From Barthelona sp. PCE (Eukaryota; Metamonada: BaSk clade): a stretch of DNA of 64,000 bases. How positions within the stretch are numbered: the stretch's first letter is position 1; each line of letters begins with the position of its first letter. A program made the position numbers and the translations under genes. The stretch spans positions 1,426,001-1,490,000 of the forward strand of contig JAUFOR010000002.1 of assembly GCA_040285745.1 (NCBI GenBank). Reading direction: 5' to 3'. Shown here piece by piece: positions 42,554 to 53,036 of this stretch. The notes under the pieces are model-generated. The model was not told the origin of the DNA. It searched no databases and was given only the letters and a program-made list of their open reading frames with translations.

Positions 42554-45500
42554 ATGGAAAGTATTTCCGAAAAAGCGATTTCCCACAAGAAGAGGGTATC
42601 TCCACCCTCGACACCGGAGAAATTTCTCCGTAATAACGCTGGTATTGCAAGCCCAGCTTCTCCTATGTCTCCAACTCTTGGTTCACCCAGAAGGATGACA
42701 GTTATGGATTCCAACACATACGTGCGTCCGCCAGCAGCGAGCGTAAAGCGTGCCGATAAAGATTTTGAGATGTTCCAGTTTGAGATCTCGAAAGCTCAAG
42801 TTTTTATGAGCAGTGACAAACAGGCACGTCACATTTTTAACCAAAACGAGCCTGGGTGGACCGTTGACAGTGCATCTGTCCTCCATCTCTTTGGTTGTGA
42901 TAGCAATGGTTCATCGATTTGTTTACACGTGCATGGCTTCAGACCCTATCTTTATATGACATGCCCAACGCACGTGACGGAGGCAGACCTCGATGATATC
43001 AAGAGGGATATGAACATGGCGTTCAGTAACAACTATTTGCGAAGAAAACTAAATGAATATGTTATTGATGTTGAGATTGTTGAGCGAACCTCGATCTGGT
43101 ACTATCAGTTGAGCGGCGCCAGTCGCTACATGCGTGTTACTCTTGCCAATCATGCGCTTGTGAACCGAGCGACTAAGGCCTTTAGTGACTTTGGTATTTC
43201 ATCCTTTGATATGGAATCGGTTCAGATGTTTCACACCAACCTTAACTTCGAAAGCCAGTTTCTCATCGAAAAAGGCGCTACAGTGTGCTCGTGGCTGACA
43301 ATTCCCAAGCATAAGTATGTGCAACGTGAGGAAAGAGAGATGGTTTCGAGCTGTCAACTCGAGCTTGACTGTTATTATTCTCACATTGACTTTCACGATC
43401 CAAGCACAGTGGAATGGTCGCACACACCACCTCTCCGTATAATGGCATTTGATATTGAAGTCGCAGGACGAAGAGGCCACTTCCCGGATCCTGAACACGA
43501 TGCAGTCATTCAGATATCATGCACAACATCCACACACATTGGCGGGGAGCCGTTCCACAAGGTGGTTTTCTGCCTGGACTCGACTGACGGTATTGCAGGA
43601 TGTGATATTAAGTGCTACACAAACACAACAGGAAAGGGTTCAGTCAACGGAGAGGCAAAGCTCCTGAAGGATTTCTCACAGTACATCGTCGATGTTGACC
43701 CCGATTTCATAACTGGATATAACATCAATGGTTTCGATCTCAAGTTTGTCTTTGAGAGAGCAAAGATATGTGACATTGAGCGGGAATTCAGAAAGTTTTC
43801 GCGTCTGAAGAGAGAACAAGTCATTCTGTTTGAGCGTCACTTCCAGTCCAACCAAAGAGGTGAAATCGTCAAGCACGAGTGTAGGCGCCTCGAGGGTCGT
43901 GCTGTCCTAGATATGTATGACCAGATGTCAAGGGATTACAAGCTCCGTTCGTACTCCCTTAACAGTGTATCAGCCCATTTCTTGAAAGAGACGAAGGAAG
44001 ATGTGCACCACACCCAGATACCTGTTCTTTTCAGAGGAGACTCGGAGGATCGTCGTAAACTGGCTCTTTATTGCCTTAAAGATAGCCTGCTTGTTCTGAG
44101 ACTGATGTCGAAGGTTATGATCATTTATCGTGTGATCGAGATGGCGCGTGTCACTGGTGTTTCACCATCAACAATTATTACGAGCGGAGAGTCCATCAAA
44201 GTATTTACACAACTACACCGCGAGGCATTCAACAGTGATATGATCATCCCAGCGTTCCGTAACGGAAACGACGGCGGTTCGTACACCGGCGCTGTCGTCT
44301 TGGACCCAATCGCGGGGTACTATACTAGCCCCATATCGGTGCTTGATTTTGCATCACTTTATCCTTCGATAATGATTGCGTTCAACATATGCTACACTAC
44401 GTTCATACCCGAGAGCCAGCTGAACAAGGTGCCACCAGAGCTCGTGCACAAGACCCCAATAATCAATGAGAAGGGTGCTGTCGAGTATTTTCACTTCTTG
44501 AAGAAGAACGTGAGGGAAGGGTTGCTTCCCCGTGTTTTGCGTGAGCTTTTGGGCGCGCGTTCTATCGCTAAGAAAGACATGAAGGGAGAGAAGGATCCCA
44601 TTCGAAAGGCCGTACTTAATGGTCGTCAGCTCGCTCTGAAGATTTCAGCCAACTCAGTGTATGGTTTCACAGGCGCGTCCATGGGTCAGCTCTATCTTCC
44701 GCAACTCGCTAGTTCCGTCACAGCGCACGGTCGTGAGCTCCTGCGTTTTACGCGTGACACTGTTGAGAACAGATATAGTAAGAAGAATGGTTATTCGGCT
44801 GATACTGTCGTCATTTATGGTGACACAGACTCTGTCATGATCAAGTTCGGCCACACTACGAATGTCGCTGAAGCGATAGAGACGAGCCACGACTTGTCGA
44901 ACTACATTAACGAGCTGTATGAGTCTCCAATTAGTTTGGAGTTTGAGAAGGTTTTCTCCCCGTATCTTTTGTTGAAGAAGAAGAGGTACGCCGGTCTGCT
45001 CTGGGAAAATGCGGAGCACTACAAGAAGATTGATATCAAAGGTTTGGAGGCTGTTCGACGTGATAACTGTAAGCTCGTTGCGCGTATGCAGAACCAGATC
45101 TTGGGCTATCTCCTCATCGAGAGGAATGTCGAGGCAGCAGAAGCGCTCATCAAACAGTACGTGGCTCGTCTGTTAACGCACGAAATCGATTTATCCCTGC
45201 TCATTATTTCGAAGAATCTGTCTCGAACGGACTACAAGGCGAAGCAACCGCATGTTGTGTTGGCGGAAAAAATGCGACAGAGAGATCCGAACTCTGCGCC
45301 CAACATTGGTGATCGTGTTCCTTACGTTGTAGTATCAGCACATTCGACAGCAAAGGTTTATGAGAAGGCAGAGGATCCTATGTACGCCATTGATAACGAT
45401 CTTAACGTTGACACCAAGTACTATCTTGAACGCCAAATTAAAGAACCTATTTCAAGGTTGATGGAGTACGTCATCAGCGAAAAAAAATTGATTGGACTGT

Positions 45501-45904
45501 TTGTTGGAGATCACACCAGGAAGAGGGTCCAGAGAACAAACAAGAAAGGAGCGCTGGCAGGGTTCATCACCATTTCAAAGAGGTGTTCACATTGTAACGT
45601 TAATGTTAATGGTGATGCTGCTCTGTGTCCGAACTGTTTAAGGAACACAACAGTCGTTGAGGATGTGTTTTCCAAGAAGCTGTCCGACCTGAGGGTTGCT
45701 GAGCGGGAGTTTGGTCGCGTGATGTCCGAGTGTCAGCGTTGTGCAGAGTCTTCGTATGCCACCATCATGTGTCAGTCAGTTGATTGTAACTTGTTTTATA
45801 TGCGCAAGAGGTGCGAGAAGAATCTTAGAAGGTGTCAGGACGAGGTTAATAGGTTCAGGTTTTCGATTAAGAAAAGTAATGCCGTAGATATTGAGGATTT
45901 GTAA
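42554..45904 (+). CDS. POLD1: DNA polymerase delta catalytic subunit
   Basis: A 1116-residue B-family polymerase, close to the human length (1107). The exonuclease domain has FDIEVAG (Exo I) and the YSLNSVSAHFL segment (Exo III region). The polymerase domain has DFASLYPSIM (motif A), KISANSVYGFTGA (motif B) and YGDTDS (motif C). The C-terminal CysA (CSHCNVNVNGDAALCPNC) and CysB (CQRC...C....C, as in human) motifs bind zinc and an Fe-S cluster and hold the regulatory subunits. It synthesises the lagging strand and proofreads. The ATG at 42554 gives a Ser/Pro-rich start (SPPSTPEKF). Pol zeta is excluded by the intact exonuclease. Confidence 0.95.
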   Translation: MESISEKAISHKKRVSPPSTPEKFLRNNAGIASPASPMSPTLGSPRRMTVMDSNTYVRPPAASVKRADKDFEMFQFEISKAQVFMSSDKQARHIFNQNEPGWTVDSASVLHLFGCDSNGSSICLHVHGFRPYLYMTCPTHVTEADLDDIKRDMNMAFSNNYLRRKLNEYVIDVEIVERTSIWYYQLSGASRYMRVTLANHALVNRATKAFSDFGISSFDMESVQMFHTNLNFESQFLIEKGATVCSWLTIPKHKYVQREEREMVSSCQLELDCYYSHIDFHDPSTVEWSHTPPLRIMAFDIEVAGRRGHFPDPEHDAVIQISCTTSTHIGGEPFHKVVFCLDSTDGIAGCDIKCYTNTTGKGSVNGEAKLLKDFSQYIVDVDPDFITGYNINGFDLKFVFERAKICDIEREFRKFSRLKREQVILFERHFQSNQRGEIVKHECRRLEGRAVLDMYDQMSRDYKLRSYSLNSVSAHFLKETKEDVHHTQIPVLFRGDSEDRRKLALYCLKDSLLVLRLMSKVMIIYRVIEMARVTGVSPSTIITSGESIKVFTQLHREAFNSDMIIPAFRNGNDGGSYTGAVVLDPIAGYYTSPISVLDFASLYPSIMIAFNICYTTFIPESQLNKVPPELVHKTPIINEKGAVEYFHFLKKNVREGLLPRVLRELLGARSIAKKDMKGEKDPIRKAVLNGRQLALKISANSVYGFTGASMGQLYLPQLASSVTAHGRELLRFTRDTVENRYSKKNGYSADTVVIYGDTDSVMIKFGHTTNVAEAIETSHDLSNYINELYESPISLEFEKVFSPYLLLKKKRYAGLLWENAEHYKKIDIKGLEAVRRDNCKLVARMQNQILGYLLIERNVEAAEALIKQYVARLLTHEIDLSLLIISKNLSRTDYKAKQPHVVLAEKMRQRDPNSAPNIGDRVPYVVVSAHSTAKVYEKAEDPMYAIDNDLNVDTKYYLERQIKEPISRLMEYVISEKKLIGLFVGDHTRKRVQRTNKKGALAGFITISKRCSHCNVNVNGDAALCPNCLRNTTVVEDVFSKKLSDLRVAEREFGRVMSECQRCAESSYATIMCQSVDCNLFYMRKRCEKNLRRCQDEVNRFRFSIKKSNAVDIEDL

Positions 45905-46073
45905 AAATCGAATAATTCTGGATATTTATCAATGTATTCGTGGTTGAAGATGTTGTGCATTTCTGTTTGGAGAAGAAAAACTAATGTAAAGTAGGTGTTT
46001 CAAGTTTTAAAAATTATTCGCGCGTACTCGCTTTTCATTCTTTTTTCATTATTTTATTGCGGATCGTTGAGTA

Positions 46074-47660
46074 ATGTCGTTAATAGACTTTTCAGAAGAC
46101 GAAGATTTAAACGATTTAAGCGATCTGGATAGTTTTTCTCCAAAATATGAAGTCACACACAAATTCGACGCTTCCAAGCTGGGGGTTTCAAAGAATTCGG
46201 GACGGGGAGGCCTTTTCAACACACGGAGTCAGTCTATATCAAATGAGCAATCGCTTTTTGGAGGAAACGTTGTGGATAGTTACAAATCAATGGTTTCAAC
46301 CCGACCGCGCTCAGCCTCTGTACCGGTTCGCGACCGTCCTCGTGCAAATAGCGTTGCATCGAACATTTCAATTTCATCCAATGAAATGGATAATCCTGCT
46401 CTTGCTCGTGTATCACGTGCATTTAGCGTTCGTGAGTCACCCGTATCTCCACCCCCAATGGAGGTTGTTGATGAGGTTACGGAAGATTTTAGTGACTTAA
46501 CGAGGGTTCTTGCTGTCATTGATGAAAAACCCCCAATTACTGGATCAGGTTCTAAAAAGAGTTTACAGTCACCAATGAACTCCCCCAGGTACATGATGAC
46601 GACACCTACCACGACAACAACAGATGGTGAGACAGAAGTTATTCTTGAGTCAGACATTGAGGTGGTTGACCGTCCAACATTCAACATAGTTTCACTCGAT
46701 GCTGTCAAGGTCCCGTCCCCGCACAAGTTGTCAAGCCCCGACGAAGAGGATAAGCAGACGTTGAAATTTAGGAAACCGTCATTCTCAGTGCCTTCCAAAA
46801 ATATTGCTCCCGCACGGACTGTCATGGACGTTAATATGAACGTTTCCGCGGTCATCGACGATATTGTTGAGAAACAGCCCGTAAATAAGGTTTCCATGCC
46901 CAACTCGAGTATATACGCTGATTCTGATGTTTTTGAGGACATCTCACCAATTAAACAGACAAAGGAGATAGTCTCGCCTAATCCGACCAATGATGTGGTC
47001 GTTCCTGTAGCACAACAGGCTAACTCATACGAGACTCCAAAGAAGTCGGCTTCTGAGAATAATGTGCAACAACAACCAGTCCAGTCTGGTCAACCACAGT
47101 ATCCACCACAGTATCCACCACAGTATCCGCCAAGCATGATGCAGCAGATGCAGCAGATGTATCCGCACATGCCACCCTACATGCAATACATGCCGCCACA
47201 AATGCCGTACATGCCACCCTACGCAAATCCTGCATACCACGGTTACAGCATAGCTCCACCACAGCCGGTGGAGATCAAAATTGTGCATGAGCGGGAGAGC
47301 AGGCGGAGGCGAACACCGGGCAGCAGCGCATCGAAGAGCTCTGCTCGACTTGATTTTTCGGATGCTAGCGAGGTGTTCAGACCCGAAGACATGCACATTC
47401 CCATCACGCCTGAGATCAGCCCAGGTCAGAGAAGTAATCACACACCTAAACGTGACTTCTTCAAGCAGCCTGTTGTTGATGAGAAGGTTGGTCGAATGAT
47501 CCACAGTTATGTACGCAATTCAACGGCGCTTCGTGCACACAGAGACATGTTTCTCACCCAAATTAATTTATTGGAAACGATGATCACGTCGAACAGCGTT
47601 AAGCCAAAACTGCGCCATTATGATTACATAAGGAAACCGAGTTTCAGGCATAAGAGCTGA
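46074..47660 (+). CDS. Low-complexity protein of unknown function, 528 residues
   Basis: A 528-residue protein starting MSLIDFSEDEDLNDLSDL, followed by a Ser-rich region with several SPxx and RPR.. motifs (possible kinase sites) and a Pro/Met/Gln/Tyr-rich repeat (about 340-400, PPQYPPQYPPQ.., MQQMQQMYPHMPPY) that looks disordered. The C-terminal 70 residues (VGRMIHSYVRNSTALRAHRDMFLTQINLLETM) are the most ordered. It has no known domain. The reverse frames here (46280-46990 and 47025-47504) are shadows of the repeats. Confidence 0.65.
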   Translation: MSLIDFSEDEDLNDLSDLDSFSPKYEVTHKFDASKLGVSKNSGRGGLFNTRSQSISNEQSLFGGNVVDSYKSMVSTRPRSASVPVRDRPRANSVASNISISSNEMDNPALARVSRAFSVRESPVSPPPMEVVDEVTEDFSDLTRVLAVIDEKPPITGSGSKKSLQSPMNSPRYMMTTPTTTTTDGETEVILESDIEVVDRPTFNIVSLDAVKVPSPHKLSSPDEEDKQTLKFRKPSFSVPSKNIAPARTVMDVNMNVSAVIDDIVEKQPVNKVSMPNSSIYADSDVFEDISPIKQTKEIVSPNPTNDVVVPVAQQANSYETPKKSASENNVQQQPVQSGQPQYPPQYPPQYPPSMMQQMQQMYPHMPPYMQYMPPQMPYMPPYANPAYHGYSIAPPQPVEIKIVHERESRRRRTPGSSASKSSARLDFSDASEVFRPEDMHIPITPEISPGQRSNHTPKRDFFKQPVVDEKVGRMIHSYVRNSTALRAHRDMFLTQINLLETMITSNSVKPKLRHYDYIRKPSFRHKS

Positions 47661-47713
47661 TTCCGTTCCATAGTCAGAGTAAAAGTAGCATTTTGTAAGA
47701 TTTTTTATGAAGA

Positions 47714-50200
47714 TTATAATGTGTGATAGCCAACATGTTCAGCCTCATTAATTGATATACGCTTGACTTCATAAGCATTTCCAGTCTTTTTAGTCCTTTT
47801 GCGATACCATACAACAAACACAATTACAAAAGCCAAAGCAAAGAATAAATAAGCAATATAGTAATAAATCTCATATGGATCACTTGCATATGTTATGTAG
47901 TGCTTAGTTGTGATTGCACAATATGCTTTGGATGAATATGGGTCAATCACCCGAACCCATCCCTTCTTACCTTCACATTCATTGGTTTGAAGTGACTCCA
48001 CAACCGTGCCATGCAAGCTCAAGTGGATTCGTTGGTCTATATTCTCATTGTGAATTACTAATGAGTCGCCATGTCCCTGATCAAAGTACACGGCACGTGG
48101 AATCCGTTCACCGAATACTCTCCTCTTGTTGACCTCGATCCAATTCATAGGATCAGTCTGGAGCGTTGAGTTGTCAAGTATCATGATGAATGCTCGGTTG
48201 GATCGGTCGTCACACTGGTCTGCTCCCAGCTTTACGCCAAATGTGAGGGGGGTGTTGAACGGCAGGAAGTTGTACTCGAATGACGTTTTTCTTTCAGTAA
48301 CAATACCGGGTAATGGTGTGCCGCATCGGTCTCCCTGGTATCCTAAACACGCACATGTCAGCAAATCACAATCGACACAATCACAAACCGTGCCGTTCAT
48401 CATAACAGAGATTTCAAAGGAATCAAAGAATCTAAAGTATACTTCAACAACCGCATTTGGATCTACAACAACTTTTTCAACCTGGTACCCGGTATGGAAA
48501 TACGATCGAGGAATGGTTCTTATTGCTGTTTCTGAAACACGAATTGTTCCAGCATGATGAGCACCATACACTGATATGGTGGCACGGGTTTTCGTTGATG
48601 ACGCACCTCTGAGCACTAATTTGAAACCCTCACCTTTGTAATCGACATTAAACCTCGTGAAGTCGTATGCATCGTTATCCATATTAATACTTAATATATT
48701 GTCAACATTGATACAATCTGGGGCTTTATATCCTTGCTTACACACACAACCTTCCAGAGTGCAGCGTTGATTCATTCCACAACCAGAAGGACACCAGTTA
48801 TGATGCTCTATGTCTGACTCGTATACATAGCTGACGAATTTGAGCTCCGGGGAAACATTCTTACCCTTCAACATAAAAGATGTGCAACTTGGCGAATATA
48901 AATCAAAATATGAGGTTTCTGTGACTGAAACTGGTGTTTTCGAAGGATCCCACACCTTTCCAGGCATCAGCTCAACAGTTGCGTTGGTGAAATGTAAGAG
49001 TTTTACGTAGATGCTGCGAGTTGCCACTATTCTCGGTTTAATCTGACGTGGTTCGAAGACATACGGACAAATAGTAACGTTAGCATTGAAGGATGTAACG
49101 TGAGGGAATACAGCAGCTGAAAATGAAAATTCGCTATACATTTTTTCCTCATCACCATTAAGGTACAGCAAGTTACCAATATTGCAGCCATTATCATTGA
49201 AGAAGATAGGGTCTTTTCCATGACAAGCACACATAGACCATGATATCATCCGACCTAATGTACAGGGATCGTCGAATGTATCATTCCAACTCATCAGAGA
49301 CCATCGCATGTGCATGTATCCATTTCTCAATCGACTGAATAATATGAAAGAGGGAGTTGAATCTGCGGAACTGTATAATGTACTTCTTTCATTTGAAACA
49401 TCATTAATATCCTGGATAGATCCCAAGTCAGTGCCGTTGACATAATCAACATCAGTAAAAACAATAGATGTTTGGTCGCGATGCTGGCCCAAATATAAAT
49501 CCTCGAATATGAAACGGTACACCATATTGTCCGGCGGGGTAGGGAAGACCACCTCCATATGTGCTTCATCGATGATGCTGTCCATTGAGAGCGAACCCCG
49601 AACATCTGTCACCTCAACTGTACTGTTCTTTATATTGTCAAGGGAATAGTGCGTGCTCGTAGGATCACACTTTGCGCCCAGACACACACATTCGCCATCG
49701 ATTAGGAATCCTTGATCATTACAATCCGAGGCTAAATGAATGGGTGTGGTTGTAAATGAGAACTGTATTGGTCCGTAATTGTTTCTAATCAACACTGAGA
49801 ATGATGTTCTGTATGACTCAAAGCTAGGAATGGCATTCACACGATGAAATGGAGGCGAATCACCACAAAATCTCTTACTACGGTCAATCGTTCTGACCAA
49901 ATCTACAATGCTTAGGTAATCTCGGTAACACCCTGCATCGTACTCCATGTGAAATGTGTCCAATGAAGTGGTAAATGCGACATTAGGTTGTGATCCCATG
50001 AATTTGATTCTTGTGAACCCTTTGTCATTCCAATCAATGTTAAACGTATTTGGCCTGTCAACGTCTATAAATACGGTCTGATCAGCTTGACTTATGTCCC
50101 GAGAGACTAGCGCTCTATTTGTGCTGTGATGTTCGCTAATAAGCCCATAACACTGTGCAATAAAAACAATTAAAACTGCTTGCAAAACAATAATATTCAT
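47714..50200 (-). CDS. Type I membrane protein with CUB/EGF-like modules
   Basis: An 828-residue protein with a signal peptide (MNIIVLQAVLIVFIAQCYG), a long extracellular part and one transmembrane helix near the C-terminus (YIAYLFFALAFVIVFVVWYRKRTK). Short Cys modules resemble EGF-like domains: CNDQGFLIDGECVCLGAKC, CPSGCGMNQRCTLEGCVCKQGY, CDCVDCDLLTCACLGYQGDRC. Between them are beta-rich segments that could be CUB-like. Many N-glycosylation sequons occur. The cytosolic tail ends GYHTL, and YHTL fits the YxxPhi endocytosis signal. The ATG at 50200 is used since upstream codons are AT-rich. The ligand is unknown. Confidence 0.72.
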   Translation of the reverse strand: MNIIVLQAVLIVFIAQCYGLISEHHSTNRALVSRDISQADQTVFIDVDRPNTFNIDWNDKGFTRIKFMGSQPNVAFTTSLDTFHMEYDAGCYRDYLSIVDLVRTIDRSKRFCGDSPPFHRVNAIPSFESYRTSFSVLIRNNYGPIQFSFTTTPIHLASDCNDQGFLIDGECVCLGAKCDPTSTHYSLDNIKNSTVEVTDVRGSLSMDSIIDEAHMEVVFPTPPDNMVYRFIFEDLYLGQHRDQTSIVFTDVDYVNGTDLGSIQDINDVSNERSTLYSSADSTPSFILFSRLRNGYMHMRWSLMSWNDTFDDPCTLGRMISWSMCACHGKDPIFFNDNGCNIGNLLYLNGDEEKMYSEFSFSAAVFPHVTSFNANVTICPYVFEPRQIKPRIVATRSIYVKLLHFTNATVELMPGKVWDPSKTPVSVTETSYFDLYSPSCTSFMLKGKNVSPELKFVSYVYESDIEHHNWCPSGCGMNQRCTLEGCVCKQGYKAPDCINVDNILSINMDNDAYDFTRFNVDYKGEGFKLVLRGASSTKTRATISVYGAHHAGTIRVSETAIRTIPRSYFHTGYQVEKVVVDPNAVVEVYFRFFDSFEISVMMNGTVCDCVDCDLLTCACLGYQGDRCGTPLPGIVTERKTSFEYNFLPFNTPLTFGVKLGADQCDDRSNRAFIMILDNSTLQTDPMNWIEVNKRRVFGERIPRAVYFDQGHGDSLVIHNENIDQRIHLSLHGTVVESLQTNECEGKKGWVRVIDPYSSKAYCAITTKHYITYASDPYEIYYYIAYLFFALAFVIVFVVWYRKRTKKTGNAYEVKRISINEAEHVGYHTL

Positions 50201-50267
50201 GATAAATACATTGAAGAGGAGTAAATGTGTATTACAATTTACGCCCCTATTAATTTCACAGTTAATT

Positions 50268-50663
50268 ATGAAATTGCAGAGGATATTTAGCAGGATCCCC
50301 GATGAGGGCAAACGAGAGGAGATTAATGAACGAGTTATTGAGAAATATTTGGAAGAGCGCAGGCGTAACTTTCCTTCTGAAGAGAACATAAAAAGGAAGA
50401 AGAGGCTTCAGACTCTCCACGAAAATGAAGATGGTGGTTACATAACAGTCGAACTCACAGATAAAGATGTTGTCAAAAATGCAAAGCAGAGTTTAACGAC
50501 AACAAAGAAGAAGGGCAAAAGGAAGGCAAAGATTCGCACTTCTCAACCCAAGTTAAAGGCACACGGTCATTTATTCAGATTATTGATCAAAGATGAGTTT
50601 GAGCGTGAAGGACGTGCATTGCTACAGGCCTTTAAGTACTTTATTGATAATGGTGCTGTATAA
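50268..50663 (+). CDS. NUFIP1/Rsa1-like snoRNP assembly factor
   Basis: A 131-residue protein. KYLEERRRNFPSEENIKRKKR matches the NUFIP1/Rsa1 conserved peptide (WIeeRRknyPt..NverK) that binds SNU13/15.5K, and the C-terminus LFRLLIKDEFEREGRALLQAFKYFIDNGAV resembles the NUFIP C-terminal helix. A basic linker joins them. It is much shorter than yeast or human NUFIP and lacks the zinc finger. NUFIP links 15.5K to assembly of box C/D snoRNPs and U4 snRNP. The start at 50268 leaves 67 bases to the divergent membrane-protein gene; a longer frame from 50199 is less likely. Confidence 0.72.
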   Translation: MKLQRIFSRIPDEGKREEINERVIEKYLEERRRNFPSEENIKRKKRLQTLHENEDGGYITVELTDKDVVKNAKQSLTTTKKKGKRKAKIRTSQPKLKAHGHLFRLLIKDEFEREGRALLQAFKYFIDNGAV

Positions 50664-50993
50664 GCAGGTACAATAAGAACATATAGAATAGTGAGATAAC
50701 CTGCTTTATATGATTTGTTTATATGAGAGATTGAGTGCAGTTTTCAAGTATTAATGATGTTTTATTGGTCTTATCATTGAAACTTTATAGTGAAATATGA
50801 TGATTAATGAACCAGAGTTGATATATTGTTTTAAGATGGTCAATTACATCTTAACTGGTATTAATGTTTGGAATAAAGTAAATTGGAGATGTTGGTGTGT
50901 ATATTTAGACAAACAGTGAGACTGAGTCAGAGACATATAGAAATCTGACAAGGTATTCGTAGTTCTTTTTTCACACTTTTTCACACTTGGGTA
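50664..50993. other. AT-rich intergenic region
   Basis: About 330 bases, strongly AT-rich. The right end contains the T/C tract of the NOC3 promoter (about 50961-50986). I see no gene, tRNA or repeat. Confidence 0.5.
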
Positions 50994-53036
50994 ATGGAAG
51001 AATACAGCGAAGAAATCAAGGCTAAGTATCCAGAACTTGATTATCACAATTTTAAGTTAGAGTTTCGTAGAAAGGATTACTTTAACCGTGTTCTTGACCG
51101 TAGTGCAAAGGACCACGGCACAGACGACGTTGCATCTGAGCATGCCAATGCATTTGACTTTGTCAAAAAGGCTAAGGAAGTAGAAGTCAAGGGAGAGGAT
51201 CTGATTGATGCTGAATTCACTCAAGATCAGGCTAAGGTTGAGGAAGAGGCACTGCAGCGTAAGAGAAAGTCCTCTGAAATGAAGAATGAGGACTTTAACG
51301 ATCTCATTACAAAAACACAGGCAAGTAGAAGTGAGAACGGGTTTTCCGAAGCCATTCTTAGCAAGTATGAGGCAAAGGAGCGCTTCAACCGTCTTAAACA
51401 ACAGGTTGGAAGTCTTTCATTGATTATTATTCAGAAGCCGAAGGAAGTCAGCAATATCCAGTTACTCTTTGATGTACTTCTCAGATGTAAGACGGATGCC
51501 GAGCGTAGGCTGCTGCATCTGAGTCTTTGTTCGATCTTTACTGATATTCTACCTGTTTGGGCATTACGTGACGAGGACATGGATCTTGATCAACCGCGTT
51601 TGACGAAACTCATCAGAAAGGAAAGGGAATACAACATATACCTGCTCGATCTTTACTCTAGATATGTGAAAATCCTCACAAGCAGTGTATCAAAATCTTC
51701 AACTGCTTTAAAATGCCTTGGAGAACTTATTCTTGCACGACCAGAGTTCAACAAGAGAGATGACATCCTGGAGTGTCTGATCAGTGTCGTTAACAAGGGA
51801 TCAGATGAGAGCAAGAAGGCTGCTGTGCATTTCTTACGTGAGCTGATCAAGATAGATAGGAACGGTTTTGCAGTTTTGAGTCTTTTAAGGTTCTTGAACG
51901 ATAAATTTAAGAGGCGTTTGAAGACAGGCCGTGTTGCTAATGAATGGTGGAAGGTGCTCATATCGTTGAAATTGAACAGAAACACTGTTATTCAAGAGAC
52001 GCAGGAGCATTTCGATAAGAAGCAGAAGAAGGAGATCCATTTAAAGCGCAGGAGGCGCATGCAGGAACTCAAGAAGCTCGAAAGAGACTCTTTACAGGTT
52101 CAAGTTGATGTTAGTAATCATAACCGTAAGTTGCTTCACACAGAGATGCTTTCCATTCTTTTTAACATTATCTTTAGGGTATTTAAGAACTTTAACTTCA
52201 GTTGGGATATTACACCATTATTTTTCAAGACTGTTGAAACTTTTTTACCTCTTGTTAACTTGGAATTGGTTGAAAACTTGCTGGGTTTACTTTCTGATCT
52301 TGTCATCCAAGCGCCCTCACACCTCGCATGCCGTTTTGCAGCACTCCAACTGACGATTTTAACAGGTCCAATGGCAGCTTTCAACATTGATTTATACCCA
52401 ACATACAACCGCTTTTATGAATTGCTGCTCGAGTTACCTCTTGATGAGATCTCAGTGCTGGAGGTGCTTGAACTATTGAACTCCTTCCTCAAGAAGAAGG
52501 GAGTGATGACGACCAATAGAGTTATAGCTTTTGTGAAAAGACTGTGTCAGATCTCGTTGCATCTTGCTCCACACGAGATCCTTGCAGTTCTAGCCTTTGT
52601 CTATCAACTGTTTGTGCGATATCCAGAGGCTCAATCAATTCTTGATGATGAGGAAATCATGCCTGATCAATCTCTGCTCACAATTCCTCTCAAGGGTATT
52701 GCCAAGGTTAAGATTGATCTGAACAGCGTCACTCCAGAACACTGCAAGCTGGATGAACTCGATATTCTTACCAGGCATTGGCATGAGGGAGTTTCTAATT
52801 TCGCACGTGCTATAAAAGAAGGCGATGAATTGAGTAGACTTACAAGGCCGGAGTACTACTGGGAGGCGTATAAACCAGTTGGAAAGAATATTTTTAATCC
52901 ACAGAGTACATTCCCCAAGCTACATAAGAGAGTGAAGCCTGAAGTGGGTTCAGGAAGATCTTGTTTTGCTTTCCCTGAACTAGGAGACCTTCTTGGTGTT
53001 GGAATGGAAGAAGAAGAAGAACAAGAACAAGAGTAA
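50994..53036 (+). CDS. NOC3: Nucleolar complex protein 3 (NOC3), CBF/Mak21 family
   Basis: A 680-residue helical protein. The N-terminus is charged (DFVKKAKEVEVKGED), then a NOC3-type domain (LKQQVGSLSLIIIQKPKEV, then RNKRDDILECLISVVNKG region), a basic bridge (KKEIHLKRRRRMQELKKLERDS) and the CBF/Mak21 region in the second half, with LDELDILTRHWHEGVSNFARAI matching the NOC3 C-terminal block (ELxxLxxHxHPxVxxFA). The acidic tail ends EEEEEQEQE. NOC3 works with NOC2 in early pre-60S ribosome assembly and also in replication licensing in yeast. Confidence 0.85.
   Translation: MEEYSEEIKAKYPELDYHNFKLEFRRKDYFNRVLDRSAKDHGTDDVASEHANAFDFVKKAKEVEVKGEDLIDAEFTQDQAKVEEEALQRKRKSSEMKNEDFNDLITKTQASRSENGFSEAILSKYEAKERFNRLKQQVGSLSLIIIQKPKEVSNIQLLFDVLLRCKTDAERRLLHLSLCSIFTDILPVWALRDEDMDLDQPRLTKLIRKEREYNIYLLDLYSRYVKILTSSVSKSSTALKCLGELILARPEFNKRDDILECLISVVNKGSDESKKAAVHFLRELIKIDRNGFAVLSLLRFLNDKFKRRLKTGRVANEWWKVLISLKLNRNTVIQETQEHFDKKQKKEIHLKRRRRMQELKKLERDSLQVQVDVSNHNRKLLHTEMLSILFNIIFRVFKNFNFSWDITPLFFKTVETFLPLVNLELVENLLGLLSDLVIQAPSHLACRFAALQLTILTGPMAAFNIDLYPTYNRFYELLLELPLDEISVLEVLELLNSFLKKKGVMTTNRVIAFVKRLCQISLHLAPHEILAVLAFVYQLFVRYPEAQSILDDEEIMPDQSLLTIPLKGIAKVKIDLNSVTPEHCKLDELDILTRHWHEGVSNFARAIKEGDELSRLTRPEYYWEAYKPVGKNIFNPQSTFPKLHKRVKPEVGSGRSCFAFPELGDLLGVGMEEEEEQEQE

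Noticed and set aside
46280-46990. 236-codon minus-strand ORF
   Set aside because: It lies wholly inside the plus-strand 528-residue gene and has Ser/Thr/Val-rich antisense composition; it is a shadow.
47025-47504. 159-codon minus-strand ORF rich in Trp/His/Leu
   Set aside because: It is antisense to the PPQY and MQQM repeats of the plus gene; its odd composition follows from that repeat.
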